Shown here: positions 37,540 through 51,912 of the stretch, piece by piece | How positions within the stretch are numbered: the first letter of the stretch is position 1 | Layout: each line of letters opens with the position of its first letter | Assembly (NCBI GenBank): GCA_017163975.1 | Contig: JAFFSR010000218.1 | Location: 2,480,001-2,544,000, forward strand | DNA: 64,000 nt | Direction: 5' to 3' | Source: Anastatus disparis | Lineage: Eukaryota > Arthropoda > Insecta > Hymenoptera > Eupelmidae | Translations under genes and position numbers: made by a program | Notes under the pieces: model-generated | Database searches by the model: none | Told to the model about the DNA's origin: nothing | Seen by the model: the letters and a program-made list of their open reading frames with translations, nothing else

Positions 37540-40100
37540 AAGCCGTGTGCAAAGGCAAGTAGAGAAACGTCATTTTCTTCTTCCCTCTCTCTTTTTCTTT
37601 CTCTTGAACATACAGCACGAGGCACACGTATACATAAGAATATATACATCCGACTGAGTTTCTGTACTGCGCACTTGCGCAAGGAATTTCTCATTCTCCC
37701 TCCCCTCTTTTCTCTTCACCATTCTCCTATCCCTTCTTTAAACTCTGTATATACATATACATGTAACTATGCTTCTCTTTTCTTTAAAGTTTGCAAAAGA
37801 CGCTCTTTTCTCTCTCCTTTCCCAAGCTGCATATGGCTTAGCACCTATATAAAAACGTTTTGTACGCGAGGCAAATCAAGAGCTTCAAATCGTGAAAATC
37901 CAACTTTTAAACACACATTGTACCTCTATAAGCACTCTCTTTTCTTTTCTCTGCTTTTTTTTTCTTCTTCTCGGACTTTCTATCCCTTTCATTTCGTTTG
38001 AATATCCCTTGATTCACTCTGGACGTATACTCGAGGAATAAAAGCATGGGAATATGATTGGTTATGTCATGATGAACTTTTTTTCGAACTTTGTATACAG
38101 TGAAAGGATGATTCTACAGATTAATGTATTTCTTTATTATGCTGTGGATAATGTTCGTAATATTTTTATTAGCTTTGTAAAATTTGCCATAAGCTATTGA
38201 ATTGAGAATCGTGTAACTGTAGTTTTTGATGATTGAATTTGTAAATTAGCAATTTTAATGAAACAGCACTGTCTGCATTGTATCTAATTGAAATTTTTAC
38301 TGAATAAGCTGATTTTCAATTTATTTTATCTGTACAATAATAATTGAACTATAAGAGAGTTGTAGCTAAGTTTTATCATGTTGAGAATGAGCTTGTGCAT
38401 TAGTTTTTTAGTTAAATCATTAAAATCGCAACTATTTACCATGTAGGTTTTTTTTCTCATTGTAACCCCTGATTTTCTAAAAAAATTATTTAAAAAAATT
38501 TTACTCTGCTTCGCTCTTCATACATAAAAAAATAAAAAATACACTACGCTAAATCTCTCTGTTTAATTATCACGTTTGATAATAATAGCAATTCCTAATG
38601 CAAAAATTAAAATTTTTATTTTAATTAAACTTTTCATTGCAGCTATTACTCTAATTGTTTATGCAAATTAAAAGAGCTAAGGTTTATTACGTTCTTGCTG
38701 TTTTCACCTGCAACTTTTTAATTCAGCTAAATTTTGCTAATTAATATTTTTAAATAATCGACTTTATTTTCAATATTTCAGCTGAAGCTGTTTAATTTAT
38801 TCGACTTTAAATTGGCTTTTAAATTTTATATCTAAATATATAAGGTTTGCCAGAAAAACTTAAAAACCTATTAAAATTTTTACTGCAGCAGTTAATTTTC
38901 GTTGAATAATGATTAAGTAGTACAAAAAAAAATTATTGAATAAAATCAAAGTTGACGACTTTTTCTATGTAGTCTGGATAATACTACAATTTAAAATGGA
39001 GTTTTAATTTTAATGCAAAGCTTGATAATAAAGCTAAATAGTTACGTTAATTATTATTTTTTTATTCGAAACTTTCAGTTTATTGCTGTAACAAGATTGA
39101 CCCTCTCGTATTTTCCAATTAGATCAGGTAAACCAAATACCTAACAAAGCTTTTTCAACATCTACTCGACTAAAAATTTCTCCTGTATGTTTTTGGTTTG
39201 CCAAGAAAAAGTAGATAAGCCAATGTCTTTGTGAAAAATCTATGAAGGCGCCTATTTACATTTTCCATTAAACTTACCCATAACTTTAAAACCCTAACTA
39301 CTTATGAGAGCAATGTAACTTATCTACTTTTTCTTGTAAGCTACGTGTATCTATAAATAATTATCAACATTCGCGATTCAATAATCCATATCGCCTCCCC
39401 CATATAGATCCAACGATATACATCGGCGAATGAGTATCAGGTATGCGTTTACGCCACGTGTATAAGTACAATTGGATTTACTATATATAGAGAGAGCAAC
39501 AAGCTGAAAAGCCATGCCAATATATAAAACATGGTAGCTCTTCGCTCCTAGGAACACCGAGAGTGTAACATAAAAGTCCTTTCCGAGAATTTCGAAACCG
39601 CGCTTGTGTTTCTTTTTTCTCTCCCCTTCTCTTCTTTTTTCTCTCTCTCTCCCCCCATTTACAAACACATACAGACACACTCTATTATGGCGCGCCATTT
39701 CTTACAAACTATGCTTGTATATGTACATAAAAGTGTATTAAACGCTATGGACTTTTAGCTTGTTGGTTTGCTCTTTCTCTTTCTCTGTGGATTTGTACAC
39801 GCGGCTGTGTGCTCTTCCGCCTCGTGGCCCAGTTAAACATGTATGCGTATACAGGCTCTCCTTTTTTCTCTCTTTCTTTCTCTCTTTCGTTTCTATCTCA
39901 CTTTTGTACGGCTGTGCTTATACAGCGTGGAGAAGCGCGCGCGGAATTTTCCGCAAAGCCTATTTTATATATATACACCTTTGGTTGGAATATAAAAATA
40001 TGCTTGGAACAAGAGGGAGAGAGAGCAGGTACGAAGGAACGTTGGAATACATTTTTATTTGTAGCTTTGGCTTGGCGTACCCTTTTACAACCCTTAAAAA
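37540..40100. promoter_or_regulatory. Second CT/GA-rich block with CpG patches
   Basis: Pyrimidine-rich runs occur at about 37575-37610, 37690-37830, 37930-37980, 39600-39655, 39770-39790 and 39858-39895. CGCG and TATATACA words are mixed in, and the GC level is raised relative to the flanks. It resembles the 18.85-21.55 kb block. It may be a promoter of an unannotated transcript or a distal regulatory region. No coding exon could be recognised. Confidence 0.35.
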
Positions 40101-43100
40101 AGATTATTCAATGTTTTGAAGTTTTCGAGCTTACGGTTTTGTTTGCGCTGACTTTCCGTGTTGCGAAGATGCATTTTTTATGTATAAATTTAACTTAAAG
40201 ATATTTTTGTTGATCGTGAAAAAACAGAACTTTCGTTTTTTTCGAAGAATGATTTTTTCGTAAGTTGAAAAGAGAAAGGAAGAAGAGATAAACGAAGAAT
40301 GCTGAATTCAGAAAAAGTTTTATCGAATCGTTTTTCGAATACTTTTTTTATGTTGGAGTTATATTAAGATTTTTATTAATTTCGATTAGAATGTTAGGGT
40401 ATTGAGATTCAGAATTTTTTCTAATTTTGAAATATTTTTTTCTACTTAAAATTATGAAAAAATTCGTATTTCTTCGGTCTAAGACTCAATTTTTCTAAAA
40501 TGCCAAGCTGTTCGAAGGAAGATAAATGGAATGAGCTTTGAAATTGTATGATTTTAAACAAATAATTCTTATAGATTTTTCCTCAAACAACGTGAAAGTA
40601 AAGATTAAAACTTTTCGTTAAAAAAAACGTATCAACGAAGCCCAGTCGAATAAAAAATTGTATATTAAAATAATATAACAATTGAGTAGAAAATTTGTAT
40701 AGAAAAAAATATTCAAAGTTAATTTTTGCCTTAATTTTTATTCTTTTATAACTTTCAACCCAATTGATCTTTTTAGACATTTTTTTAAAAATTGTATATT
40801 TATTATCTCTAATTTTTTATTGTTTTATTATTACTGGAATTATTTGTCGGAAAGCTTTACGCTTTTAAAGTTTATTGAATTTTCTTCGAAGGTCCTTATA
40901 TTTTATAACTTTAAACAATTGGGAATTAGACCAGATGGATGCAGTTTTTTTTTATTATTCAAAGTAAGAACATGTACAAAAAGTGGAAAGAAATCTAAGA
41001 CCCAATATCCTGATACTCTTCTCGTAAGTCAAAAAAGTATTCGAAAAATTTTCGTCGCCAGTCCTGATTAGAGCATATAAAAAGTATAAGAGCTTATGCA
41101 AAAAAGTATAAGATAATGACAGATAATGAAAAATACCATTTAATAGTTCACGAAAGGAAAATAGATTTTAATAACTGCACGAAAATTTTACTGTTCACTT
41201 CTTACGCAGTCAAAGACTCAATTTTGATTAAAAAATTAATTTTTAATAAAATATAATCAACGATTCCATTGCTTAATAATTTTGTTGTTTTAACTGTAAA
41301 CTAAAAAAACATAAATTTGTCAGGAAGAATTAGATTTTCTCATTTGTTTAACTAATTCAGAATTTGGTCCTTGACGGTATTGACCCATTAACAGCAAAAC
41401 AAAAATTTTAACCATTTCCTTATAGGATTATTAATAACTTTTAATGTCATAGATTTCTAAATATAAAATATTTTATTTTCATAAATTTTATTACATATCT
41501 AAACAATATGCAAATCAATGCAAAAAAAGACAATAAAAAATTATTAAGTACGTCGTATATGTCACACGCGGTACTAACAGGTTAAACGAAGCATTATAAA
41601 ATCCCCGACTGGCTAGGTGATTTTCAATTCAAGATTACACATATGTACATTATGTAATTTTGTTGTAAATTTAATTACGAACCTTCATACGCAGTGTGTA
41701 AATTAAAAGCTTTCACTTGTAAAAAGTCGTGTTATTAAATATGAAAGTCATGTGAATTTAATTTTTAATAATTTTATGGTATATTCGCGTTTGTATAAGT
41801 TTGGAAATTTAACATGATACTGTTATAAATAATCTTTTGTTTAAAATAGAACCATTGTAATTTAAGATAAAATTCAATATTTCTATATTTTTTATGTGAA
41901 AATTTTAATCATAAAAATTGACTTAAATATTTAACCGATTTAAACCTTAGATTTTCAAATGTTATGAAAACGGGGCTCTGACAAACTGAAAAAATACAAA
42001 TTTGCGAACTAAAAAACTAAAATTCAAAAACATTCGAAAATATTAACTTTTTCACCATATTAAATTTGACATTCATTAATTTACAAGAAGCTTTTGCAAA
42101 AAGTAACTTTATAAACAAAAAAAACGTTTTAAAAAGGGTTGAATATTAATGAGAAGATAAAGGATGAAATTTTGCCATACAAAATTTTAAAAAAACTTTC
42201 GTTTGAATTATTTTATTTGATAGAAAAATATAAAAACTAAATGTATCCTAGAAATAAAAATAATTTATGAAGGCTTCTGAACCCACATTTAATATTTCTT
42301 TTGACCAACCCCTTAAAGTCTTGGCACTTTCAGCATTCTTTGTAAACTAAACTAATTAACCCCTATTTTGAAAAAATTCAGTATAGTATTTTCTAACTAA
42401 TTTCTTCCGATCTCGGGTTAACATGTTATATGTTGTGGTATGACGGTGTAATAATCGGAATAACTTCTATCAATATCGTAAACGAGTGGAATTCAATATA
42501 CCGGATGAACTTTATCAATTTGACAAATGTGTTGATGATTAGTAAGTTCTCATAGAAAATAAAGCTATTTTTTCTAAAAAATATGCTTTACTTTAAATAA
42601 ATTATTTATAAAACTTTTGAATAATGATAAAATCAATCTAATTTAACAAATAGTCTCTGTTGTGTACATAAGCACTGTGTAATATAGATTATAGTTTTAG
42701 AAAAGAGAAAAAATTCAGGTAAAACAAAATTTTAATTGAACATTTAAAATTTTTTCATCGGGTGATGAAATGACTTATTTAATATATCTATACACTATAT
42801 ATTCATTTATATTGAAAGTTTGATGCACACAAGATTTTTATAAGATTTTTATACAACGACAAGACTTGATAGAATAAATAAAAATATTGGTCTAAAAAAC
42901 AATTTCAAAACTTCAATAAAAAGACCTTTTTACCAAGAAAGTGCTTTGTATTTAGATCTAGGATTTTTCTGTTAAATTTGACATATTATTTCTTCTGTAA
43001 AATTATTAAAGGTACCTCAAGCTATGATCTGTTTTGATTGATTCAAACGAAATTTGCATAGTTTTTCAAATAATTATTTCAAACAAAATTTTATCAAAAG

Positions 43101-44520
43101 TGATATAAAAGTTGAAATGAAAATCTTTTAATTAAAAAAAAAAAAATAATAACAAAGTTTAAAATATGCATATATAATAAATGCATGATTTCCTTTAAAC
43201 TTCTACTTCATTACTTATTCACTTATAGTTCTCAATCATACCTAATCAACTTTATGGATAAATTTTTTAATCTAAAGATTTTGATCCTTGATTTTTAAAT
43301 TTATTTGTGGTAGAAATATTTTAGAATAATTAATTAAAAAATCGTATAGTCTTTTTCAAATTTTGAACAACTATAATTTAAAAATTATATTGGCCAAAAC
43401 CAAACGTTGGATCAAATAAATAAGGTTTTGATAAAGATTTTATATCAACAAAAAATTTCGCCATTAGAAGACAATTGAAACCCAAAAATGAAACACTATC
43501 CTTAAGTAGTTTTTTTTTAAAAGCAATATAAAAGATAATATTAAAACCTTTAATACAAAATAAGTATTAAATATTAAACAATCATGCACTGCCTTGTAAA
43601 ACTCACGTTAATTTAAATATATCCCAAAGTTAGAGGAAAGTCATCACAAAGTCTCAATTTTCCTATCAAGACCCACAGTTCTAATACTGTTTTTGAAAGC
43701 AAAAATAAGTAAAAAGGAAATAAAACGCTCGGTTACGGAATGTCCAGATTCTTATTAATTTTTTCCTCGTCAAACGAAATTGTTTTTGCGCCACTGATAA
43801 ACAAACATAAATAAGTAAATAAGTTTCTATTTTTAAGAAATTAGTAACTATTCGTTACTTATAATTCGTATAAATAGATATCATGTCATTGCCTAGTGCC
43901 TAAAACTAGTTTTTTTTTATTTTTAGGAATATTACAAAGTATGTATTACTAAACCTTTCGATGACGAAAAAGCTTTACGTTACAATCAAATAATCATTAT
44001 ACGAAATATCTTATATGCATAACAAAAATATCGGTTTTGATTCCTGCTTTTTAAATAAATTATTTCGATGGAAGTTGAAGTGACGGAAACAAGCCAACTG
44101 ATCAAAAAGTTCATTTTAACAGATAAATATTAATTCTTCTAATATTGTATCTTCTCAAAATCTAACCATCCAACTTACTAGCAACGTTAATTTGAAAATT
44201 TCATTTGAGCTTGTAATAAGCATGTATTTTAACCCTTGAGATACTTGAAAGACACCATATGGCACGCTTTACTGACTTCCGACTCAAATGTATCAGTCCT
44301 TTCCAGTTGACATGCACGAGGGGAAGTCATCAATACTGCTTTCTATAGATTTCATGATTTTTTTTTCTTCTCTAAAATATTGGTAATCTAAAGGGTTAAA
44401 ATAAATGAAATTCTGTGATACTGCAAAAGTTGAGCATAATACAAAATCCATTTATGTCCAAATGAAAAGGTTAAAAAGGTGCATAAGCAAGATTTACTAG
44501 TAAGGTTATAGTATGGGTTG
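40100..44520. other. AT-rich intergenic stretch, no gene seen
   Basis: I see no supported coding frame, tRNA or clear repeat element. The open frame at 40820-41071 has no recognisable features. Confidence 0.5.
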
Positions 44521-44794
44521 TACACACGGGAAAAAGTATGCAGGCCCATAGACACTGCCATCTAAACCCGTTGCGCACTGTGCTATTAGCATCGTTAGGT
44601 GGCGTGTGTGCATGTTTTTTCGATGCTTTGCGCACGGTGCGAAGCCATGCATGCACCGCAAAACGCGGTGCGAGTATTTCAAAGCAGCAACTACAACCAT
44701 GCAGAACCTAGTAAGACGCTGCATGAACGCCACCTAACGATGCGTATCTCAGATTGCAGTGTCTACGAGCCTGCACACTTTTTTCCGTGCAGTA
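44521..44794. mobile_element. TA-flanked long inverted-repeat element (MITE)
   Basis: The left arm GGGAAAAAGTATGCAGG, AGACACTGC and GCATCGTTAGGTGGCG is mirrored on the right by CGCCACCTAACGATGC, GCAGTGTCT and CCTGCACACTTTTTTCC. TA flanks both ends. GC content is higher than the surroundings. Open frames inside are products of the repeat, not genes. Confidence 0.75.
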
Positions 44795-44799
44795 TTGAG

Positions 44800-47700
44800 G
44801 CGCAAAGCACAAAAAGATAAGCTTTTATTTTACGACCTTGTTTTTGGTCGACATTCAATAATATTGTTTGAGTATTTTTGGGGCTTTTACTGCTACATAC
44901 AGAATTGAAATGACAAACTAGTTTTCGTGTTTTTGTTTTTTATTTTCGTTTTCTTTTATTATTTCAATAGTAGAAAGCTTTTAATTTCAACACGTACGTG
45001 TATTTTAGATGATCAACATGAAATTTGTATTCAAATTGACTAGTGAACCGTACATGAATTAAAATGAAATTTCATAATTTTACACATTTATATATCTATT
45101 AATTTAATAAACTAATTTTTTACCCAATAAAAAAATTGTTTAAAAAACTGAAATTAATTTAAAAAATATGAATAATTTTTAAATAATTCTTTTTAAGAAG
45201 AAACGCACCATACTATTATAGGATTCAAGTTCTAAAATTCTTTTGATTCTTTGTGAAAATTCACCTCAAACTTTGTAATCTCGCATTTTAAAATTTTATT
45301 CAAACTAGAACAAAGTAAAAGTTCTACTTTCGTATTAAGGAAGAAGAATCGTAGAACAGATTTTTATTCGATGCGTACAGAAGTTTTACTGTTTTACTTT
45401 GTTTAACAAAATATAGTAGGCAAAAGTATTATTTTAAACAACTAATTTATTTAATAACCATTGGACATGTTATCATTGTCGTGAGCAATTTCTATAATTT
45501 AATGTAAAAATTTGCTAAAAATATAGATAATTTATTCTATTTCTAGTAAATTTGAAAACAAATTTAATTAATTAGTTTTCATAATGGCAAGATATTATTA
45601 CGATCATAGTAATTATTACCTTTACAATACCTTTAAAATGTTACCTTTCAATATGTAGACGGATATTTTTTTAATGAAGAAATAAGAATTACTAGTAAAT
45701 AAATTTTCAAAATTTTACTATGGATTGGTAATTTAGTGAGATACTATAATTTTCAAAAATAAAAAAGTCGTAAAATAAACATTAATTCTCCAAATTAGAA
45801 GATAACTTTAAATTGTCATTCCAATTGAAAAAAAATACAAATCTTTTTATAAAAATAATGCTTTATACTTTCTTTTGTCCAGGTTCAATGCCTATTCATT
45901 AATTTGGTTAATTTACAGAAGTTGTAAAGATAATTTTTAAAAAAAATGCTTCTTTATATACTTAAAAGGAGTAAGGCGCCAGTCAGAACAATCAAATACG
46001 ATATTTCACATTCTTATGAACATACTACGGTTTATTTAACTAAATGTTGTCAAAAATAATATTTACCTCTAATAAAAACACAGTACAATAAACAACTCTC
46101 AATTAATCCTAATACATATACTCATGATTATTTAGATAAGCTTAACCATAACAATGCGATGCTATAATAAGTGCAATGTATAATTTTGAAGAATTTTCCA
46201 AAAATCAAGCAAAAATTTCGCGATTACTTCAAACAAACAATCAAGTTAAATATTATTATTGCGTTATTACTCTTTCCGGGAAGAGTAGAGAGAGCATTGC
46301 GATCACTACAGCACAGCCATAAACAAATTGGCTTTATGAGGAAACAATAAAAATTAATCCATTCCGCATACATATTATTTAACCCGGCATACTTCGAATG
46401 ATAAAAAAAAGAAATGTTAATTTTGTTTAAGATCAGCCCACGTACAAAATAAAGAGAAAGGCTTTGTAAAAATTTTATCAACGCAATTTGTCTTGAGGAT
46501 CCGTCAACGATGCAACGTTGGAAATGAGATTTTATAATTTAACTATCTATTCAAATGCATTTGCTAAGAGAATTCGTAATTTCATATACGTTGCATTCGG
46601 GACGAGTGTAGCTTGAGGCGTTAGGCTTGCATTGCTTGTATGCTTGTTACACGTATTGGTAATTAAGAAAGTTATGCGCTTTGAGAAATTCTTAGATATT
46701 TTCATCGATATTTTCAATTAAGCATTTTCATGATAAGATTACCAAATATTTCAAAAAGAAAAACAGATTTGATATTTTTATTTGTGTATTTAAAGCTTGG
46801 ATTTGTGAAAGGTAAAGACAGCTTAACACTTTTAGTATGCAAATAAATTTCATGCTTGAAGGAGTTATATCATTGCTAGGAACGAAATTAATGGGGTAAT
46901 GAAATTTTTTTCACAAGTTAAATTGTCTATATTTTTAAAAAAGTACAAAAATTACTTTATTAATTTTAGACTAATTAGTATAAAAAGTACATTAAAGTTA
47001 AATTATTATACTAAGGGGTTTAAAAAATTTAGCGTAAATTTTTATTATGATATTTTTTAAACATAAATTTTAAAATAGTATACTAGTAAAGAAGACATTA
47101 GAACGAAAAATTATGAATTTTGATATAATTTTTTTATATCTTTTTTTACTTATAAAATTTTAAAGAAAGTCATGTCGTTTTGGGTTAAGGAACAATACTT
47201 TCAAACTTTTGTTTCGTTCGATTTTCAAGGATTTTTTAAGAAAGTTATTAAACTTTTTTTATAAGATTAAAACGAAAATTTTTCATTTTTGTTTGTTTTT
47301 ATATTATAAATTTAATATGTTTCAATAAAACTATTAGAATTAAAGAAATGGTTATGATGCGAATAGAATAAAAAATAATTATAAATATGTTTTTGGCAAA
47401 ATAGACATAAAAGAGTAAAAACATTTTTTTTGCATGAAGTAGTTAGAAAATAGTCAAACATTATCCTTGATTTTTTCAAAATTTTCTAAGCTTTGATATT
47501 AAAATATGGCGTTGCATTCAATTGAATGTCCAACCTTTCATATATTCAATTTTTCCTATTAAACTCTCAAAGGGATTTGACCTAGAATCTCGAAGTCGGA
47601 AAATCACGATATTTTCACCGATCGCTATGGTTTGTAACGCCCATACTGTCACTCTTTCCCTTTCTCTCAACTTTTTTGTTGCTTTCCCTTTTTCAGCAGC

Positions 47701-48930
47701 ATCCAACGCGTGCACTTACTTTTTTCGTTACTCACATGTGTACACGAATGGAATATTGTTGACATGTGTAAAGCCGGCTAAGTGTTTAAGTAATTAAAGC
47801 TTTTAGACCCACACTGCGGTAGACAAATATAAAAAAGCTCTATTGAATGAAAGGATATAAAAGAGAAATATAAAAAAAGTAACGCATTAATTAGAATTTT
47901 TTAAATTTTAACAAATGAAACCTTTTGAAAGTTTCTCATGCAAAGAGTATATAGTTCTAAATTCAAAAATAAAAAAGGGCCAAGCGACACTCGAAAATAA
48001 TAACATAATAGCAGGCCTTGTAGACGTCAATATTATGACTAAAGAAAGGCTAATAGACAAAGACATGGGAGGTCGTAAGGAAAAGTAGACACGTGGAAAC
48101 ATGTCGAAGAAAAGGATCTGCAAGGACTGAAAGAACAAGATAGTCTAACTCTCACAAGCTAAAAACCAATCGTCGAATTTTCTTGTAACAGGAATTTAAT
48201 CAATAAATCTCAAAATTAAAAATGTAGTATAACTTTTTTAACTATTTAAAAGCAGATGATAAATTTATTTTGAGCAAATTATATTGTTTAAAAGCTTTTA
48301 GAGCCGGTGAGTCAGTTACCGTGCTTTTAAGGTGACGGTAGAGACATTTCTTTAATTAGAAAAATTTCATTATTGCCTAAAAGTTTTATGAATTGTTGAT
48401 TTAAAATAAAATACAATTTATTGCAAATAAAAAAAATCGTGAAAACGTGCACATACCCTATCTAAACTTTTTTATTGTTATACTTATTTAGTTAAACTAT
48501 TAGTTTTCGAATATAACTAATTTTTACTTTATTTTATTATTTAAAAAAAATGATAAGCTTTTCTAAAAAAAACTCGCAAATCAATTATAAATTATCAAAA
48601 GGATTTACTATACGTTGGTATTAGAATCCGTTTAAAGATACACGAAAGTGATTTTTAATTGAATCGAGCCCAATTTGGTTTTTATATCATTCAACTATTT
48701 TTTTTATTTATCACCATGTTGAATTTAAATAATGCATAATTTTGAATTATGAGAATTGCACATTCTCATTCGAAATTGAAAAACATCAAGTATTGATTTG
48801 TCTGGCAAAATTTTTTTATATTTAATCTTATCTCAAAACTAAAATAGAATTCAGAGTGCAGCATCATGCTCAGTATTTAACGTATGCGTATCGAAAAAGC
48901 TTTGATACATCGTATCATGAAATATAATAC
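44800..48930. other. AT-rich intergenic stretch, no gene seen
   Basis: Small CT-rich and GC-richer patches lie near 46500-46640 and 47640-47780. No exon structure or repeat could be supported. Confidence 0.5.
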
Positions 48931-48931
48931 A

Positions 48932-49008
48932 CTGACTTTCAAGAACTAAAATTTAAGGAGGCCCTTCAATGTCAAAAGGGCCTCCTTGCATTTTAGTTCT
49001 TGAATCAG
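48932..49008. ncRNA. 77-bp hairpin, miRNA-precursor-like or tiny MITE
   Basis: CAAGAACTAAAATTTAAGGA then GGCCCTT pairs almost perfectly with AAGGGCCTCCTT then GCATTTTAGTTCTTG, leaving a loop of about 9 nt. CTGA/TCAG at the outer ends extends the stem. Size and shape match an insect miRNA precursor, but a palindromic repeat is equally possible. The strand of any transcript is unknown. Confidence 0.35.
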
Positions 49009-49009
49009 A

Positions 49010-51140
49010 CAAATAATTTTGCATGCAGCAGAATTTTGCTTAACATATTATAAAGATATCAACAAATATGTAGTAATTTTTAATTAAGCATAATTTTTTA
49101 TCAATTGAGCCCTTTTGAGTTTTAGTTGTTTATAGTTATTCAAGTTCTTATAGGCACTTCTATTGATTGTATTTTCAAAAAAAAATGTCCATAGGTTTGT
49201 CTCTAGGGCCTATTAGCACCAAAGAAAAATTTTTTCATCAAAGCATCATACTGCAGTTTCAGCCAAATCCGTTTACTGCAGTTGAGGTACTCTCCTTGTC
49301 AGTACGACTGTTAAGGGTTAATCTTGCATCATCGATAAAAACTCCGTTTATTGACAAAACAGAAAATCATATATTTTATTATTCATAAATAAATAAAATA
49401 ACTGTACAAATATTTATGTAAAAAATTATCAAAAACTCTTTATCGTGTCATGTTGTTAATACGTAAAGACAACAGTTAACCTTACCTGATCGAATGTCAA
49501 AAAATTTTTTCTATTTTTATATTAAAAAGGCAAAATATGCCAAGCAAAAAGAAATATATTATAATAAATGATTCATTTAATATAAAAAATCTTTTAATTT
49601 TTTAAAATTTTATTCTCATTTTTGAAAAGATTTATTCGAATACATTATCAAAAAGATGACTGATTAAAAAAATTTTGGAACGCTAGAGCTCTGGCGTCAT
49701 TCAAACTCCGAAAAGCCGCCATATTGTTTGCATACGATGATTCGGCTTCTCGATTTTCGCAACGAAATTACGGTTTCTTATAAGTCTTTTAAATAATATT
49801 TTTTTCATTTAATTAAAGAACAAATTTTTTGATTTTTTTTGTAAGCATCCCTATCATTATGGAGATTGTAAATAGAAAAGATTATTAAGTTTTAAATAAT
49901 CATCTAGGAAAAGCAGATTTTATTTTTAATTCTATTTTATTTCAGTGTATTTAATAAATTTTTTAATATAAAAAAAAATAAATATTTTCAACCAAGAATT
50001 TAACAGTACCAAAAAACATTTTAAATAAACTTTAATTCAGGTGGGGACTTCAAATAGTTACATGATGGTTGATTTATAGATTAAAAGGATTTTATTAAAG
50101 CTTAAAAAAATATAAAAAAACTTTTATCATCTTAAAAACTGTGTTCTTTTTTTTAAAAGAAAACTTTAAAAATTCAACATAATTTTTAAAAAATGAATTC
50201 AAAGCTTAAAGTCATGACTTCCTTCATAATTTTATAGATAAGAGAAAGTATCCTGGAGCTATATCAAAATTCGTGACTTAAGATTTCGATACTTTTCTTA
50301 TAAATCAAAGTTTAATTTTACAATTTGTTATAAAAAAAGTTAACAATCCAATAGTTGAATATCTCTAATACTTATAAACGTATTCATTACTAATATACAG
50401 AATTATTAGTATAAAATTATTAAATTAAAATGATTCAAACTTTAATTATTAAAAAATCTTGTACTGAATTTATTATATTAATAAACTTACGATTATAATT
50501 CTTTTATTTTTTAAATTATTATTCTAGAATACTTTTTTTACAAAAATCATACAATAATGCACACTTCTTTCAATGCAAGAATAATTTACTATTTTACTTT
50601 AGTGTTAACGGGACCTTAGTTTCGGACAAGCAACGCACGAAAGTAGAACAGAAGCGCTAAGCATAAGCGTGCTTAATGTTTTGGGCGTCTGATGCGCTAA
50701 GCCACGTGTGCTACTGCCGTACTGTTTATAGGGAAAAGGGTATATTTAACTTTTTTCAAAGTGATTATTATGCACACTGTCGACATTTTTATTAAACATT
50801 TAATAATACACAATTTATCTCTATTTTAATTATATAAACAATGTTATAAACATGTTTTCAGGTATTTTTGTTATTCAATGCTATAAAAATGTTTTGCGCA
50901 AAAGAGTAACAATTATTAACCCTACACCAAAAATAAAAATATGCACTAACGAAATGAAAACATAAAAATTTTTATTAATTTCACGAAAATTTTAGACAAC
51001 TGCTGCCCTCCCTTGAGCAAATTGTTTGATTAGCTGATGCTTTTTATAATTAGGCAACTGCAGTCCCACGCTTGGTGCGCGTTTACCTAGTTTCGGGACA
51101 AATGCGCACCAAGCAGCCGCCTACTTGAAAAGAGCGTTAG
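49010..51140. other. AT-rich stretch with GC-richer patches, no gene seen
   Basis: A patch at 49680-49775 contains AAGCCGCCATATTG and several CG dinucleotides. Related words TTAGTTTCGGACAAGCAACGC (near 50617) and CTAGTTTCGGGACAAATGCGC (near 51087) form a diverged direct repeat. GCTTGGTGCGC at 51070 pairs with GCGCACCAAGC at 51105. No coding frame is supported. Confidence 0.45.
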
Positions 51141-51144
51141 CAAC

Positions 51145-51406
51145 GCGGAGAGAAAAAAAAAGAGTAAAAATTACAATACTTAATGTAAAGCTGCCATAGA
51201 CTGTCATTATGATAAAAAAATTACCATAATTTATAGTAAAATTTACTAGAAATATTATAAAAATTCCTACGTCCTTAGGAATTTTTATGATTTTTCTAAC
51301 AAATTTAACTATAAATAGTGGTAATTTTTTGCCATAATGAGTCTGTAAGAAATTTATCATTTTTACAAATACCATTAAAATTTTTATTTTCCTTTCCTCT
51401 CTGTGT
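51145..51406. mobile_element. 262-bp long inverted-repeat MITE
   Basis: The ends GGAGAGAAAAAAAAAGAG and TTTTCCTTTCCTCTC are complementary. Inner arms pair TTATGATAAAAAAATTACCA with TGGTAATTTTTTGCCATAA. The centre is AAAAATTCCTACGTCCTTAG then GAATTTTT. The right end is flanked by TA, and the left TA appears mutated. The element is noncoding. Confidence 0.65.
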
Positions 51407-51912
51407 AATCATACAATTTGCTCAAGAAAATTTTTATTCCTGCGTTAAAATCGATTTTACAAAAAATTAGATGCTATGATGGTCAAAAATGTTTTAAATT
51501 TTGATTTGCATAACAGTAAAAGAAAAAAACCTAAAAAATTAAATTTTAGGTTACATTTTTTTCTATCATTGAAAATTTATTATGGACTTTCAAAAACTTA
51601 TAGTAAAAGATTTAATGAACAGATACGTGAAAAATTTTTAGTAAGAAAATATTTAGGTTTGTTTACTAGGAGAATATCCTATTTACAGGTGATAAATTTT
51701 GATAAAATTTGAAAAGTCTATCTTCGACCTTTCTACAAATAAAATGAATGACAAGTATTGTGTTCTAGCATTATTTTTATGAAATTTTTATTATTATTAT
51801 AAATGACCTTAATTAAGTAATGAAATTCATTTTTTCTAACGGCGTGCGCAAAATTCCATTTCATGTACTCGTTTGCGTACATAAAATATCAAATTATGAG
51901 ACGCATTTGTTT

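Noticed and set aside
39378..40198. Open frames of 65-129 codons in the second CT block
   Set aside because: They are low-complexity and overlap on both strands, with no splice structure or recognisable domain.
44471..44820. Three overlapping open frames with Cys/His-rich products
   Set aside because: They lie in the arms and loop of the inverted-repeat element and arise from its complementary sequence.
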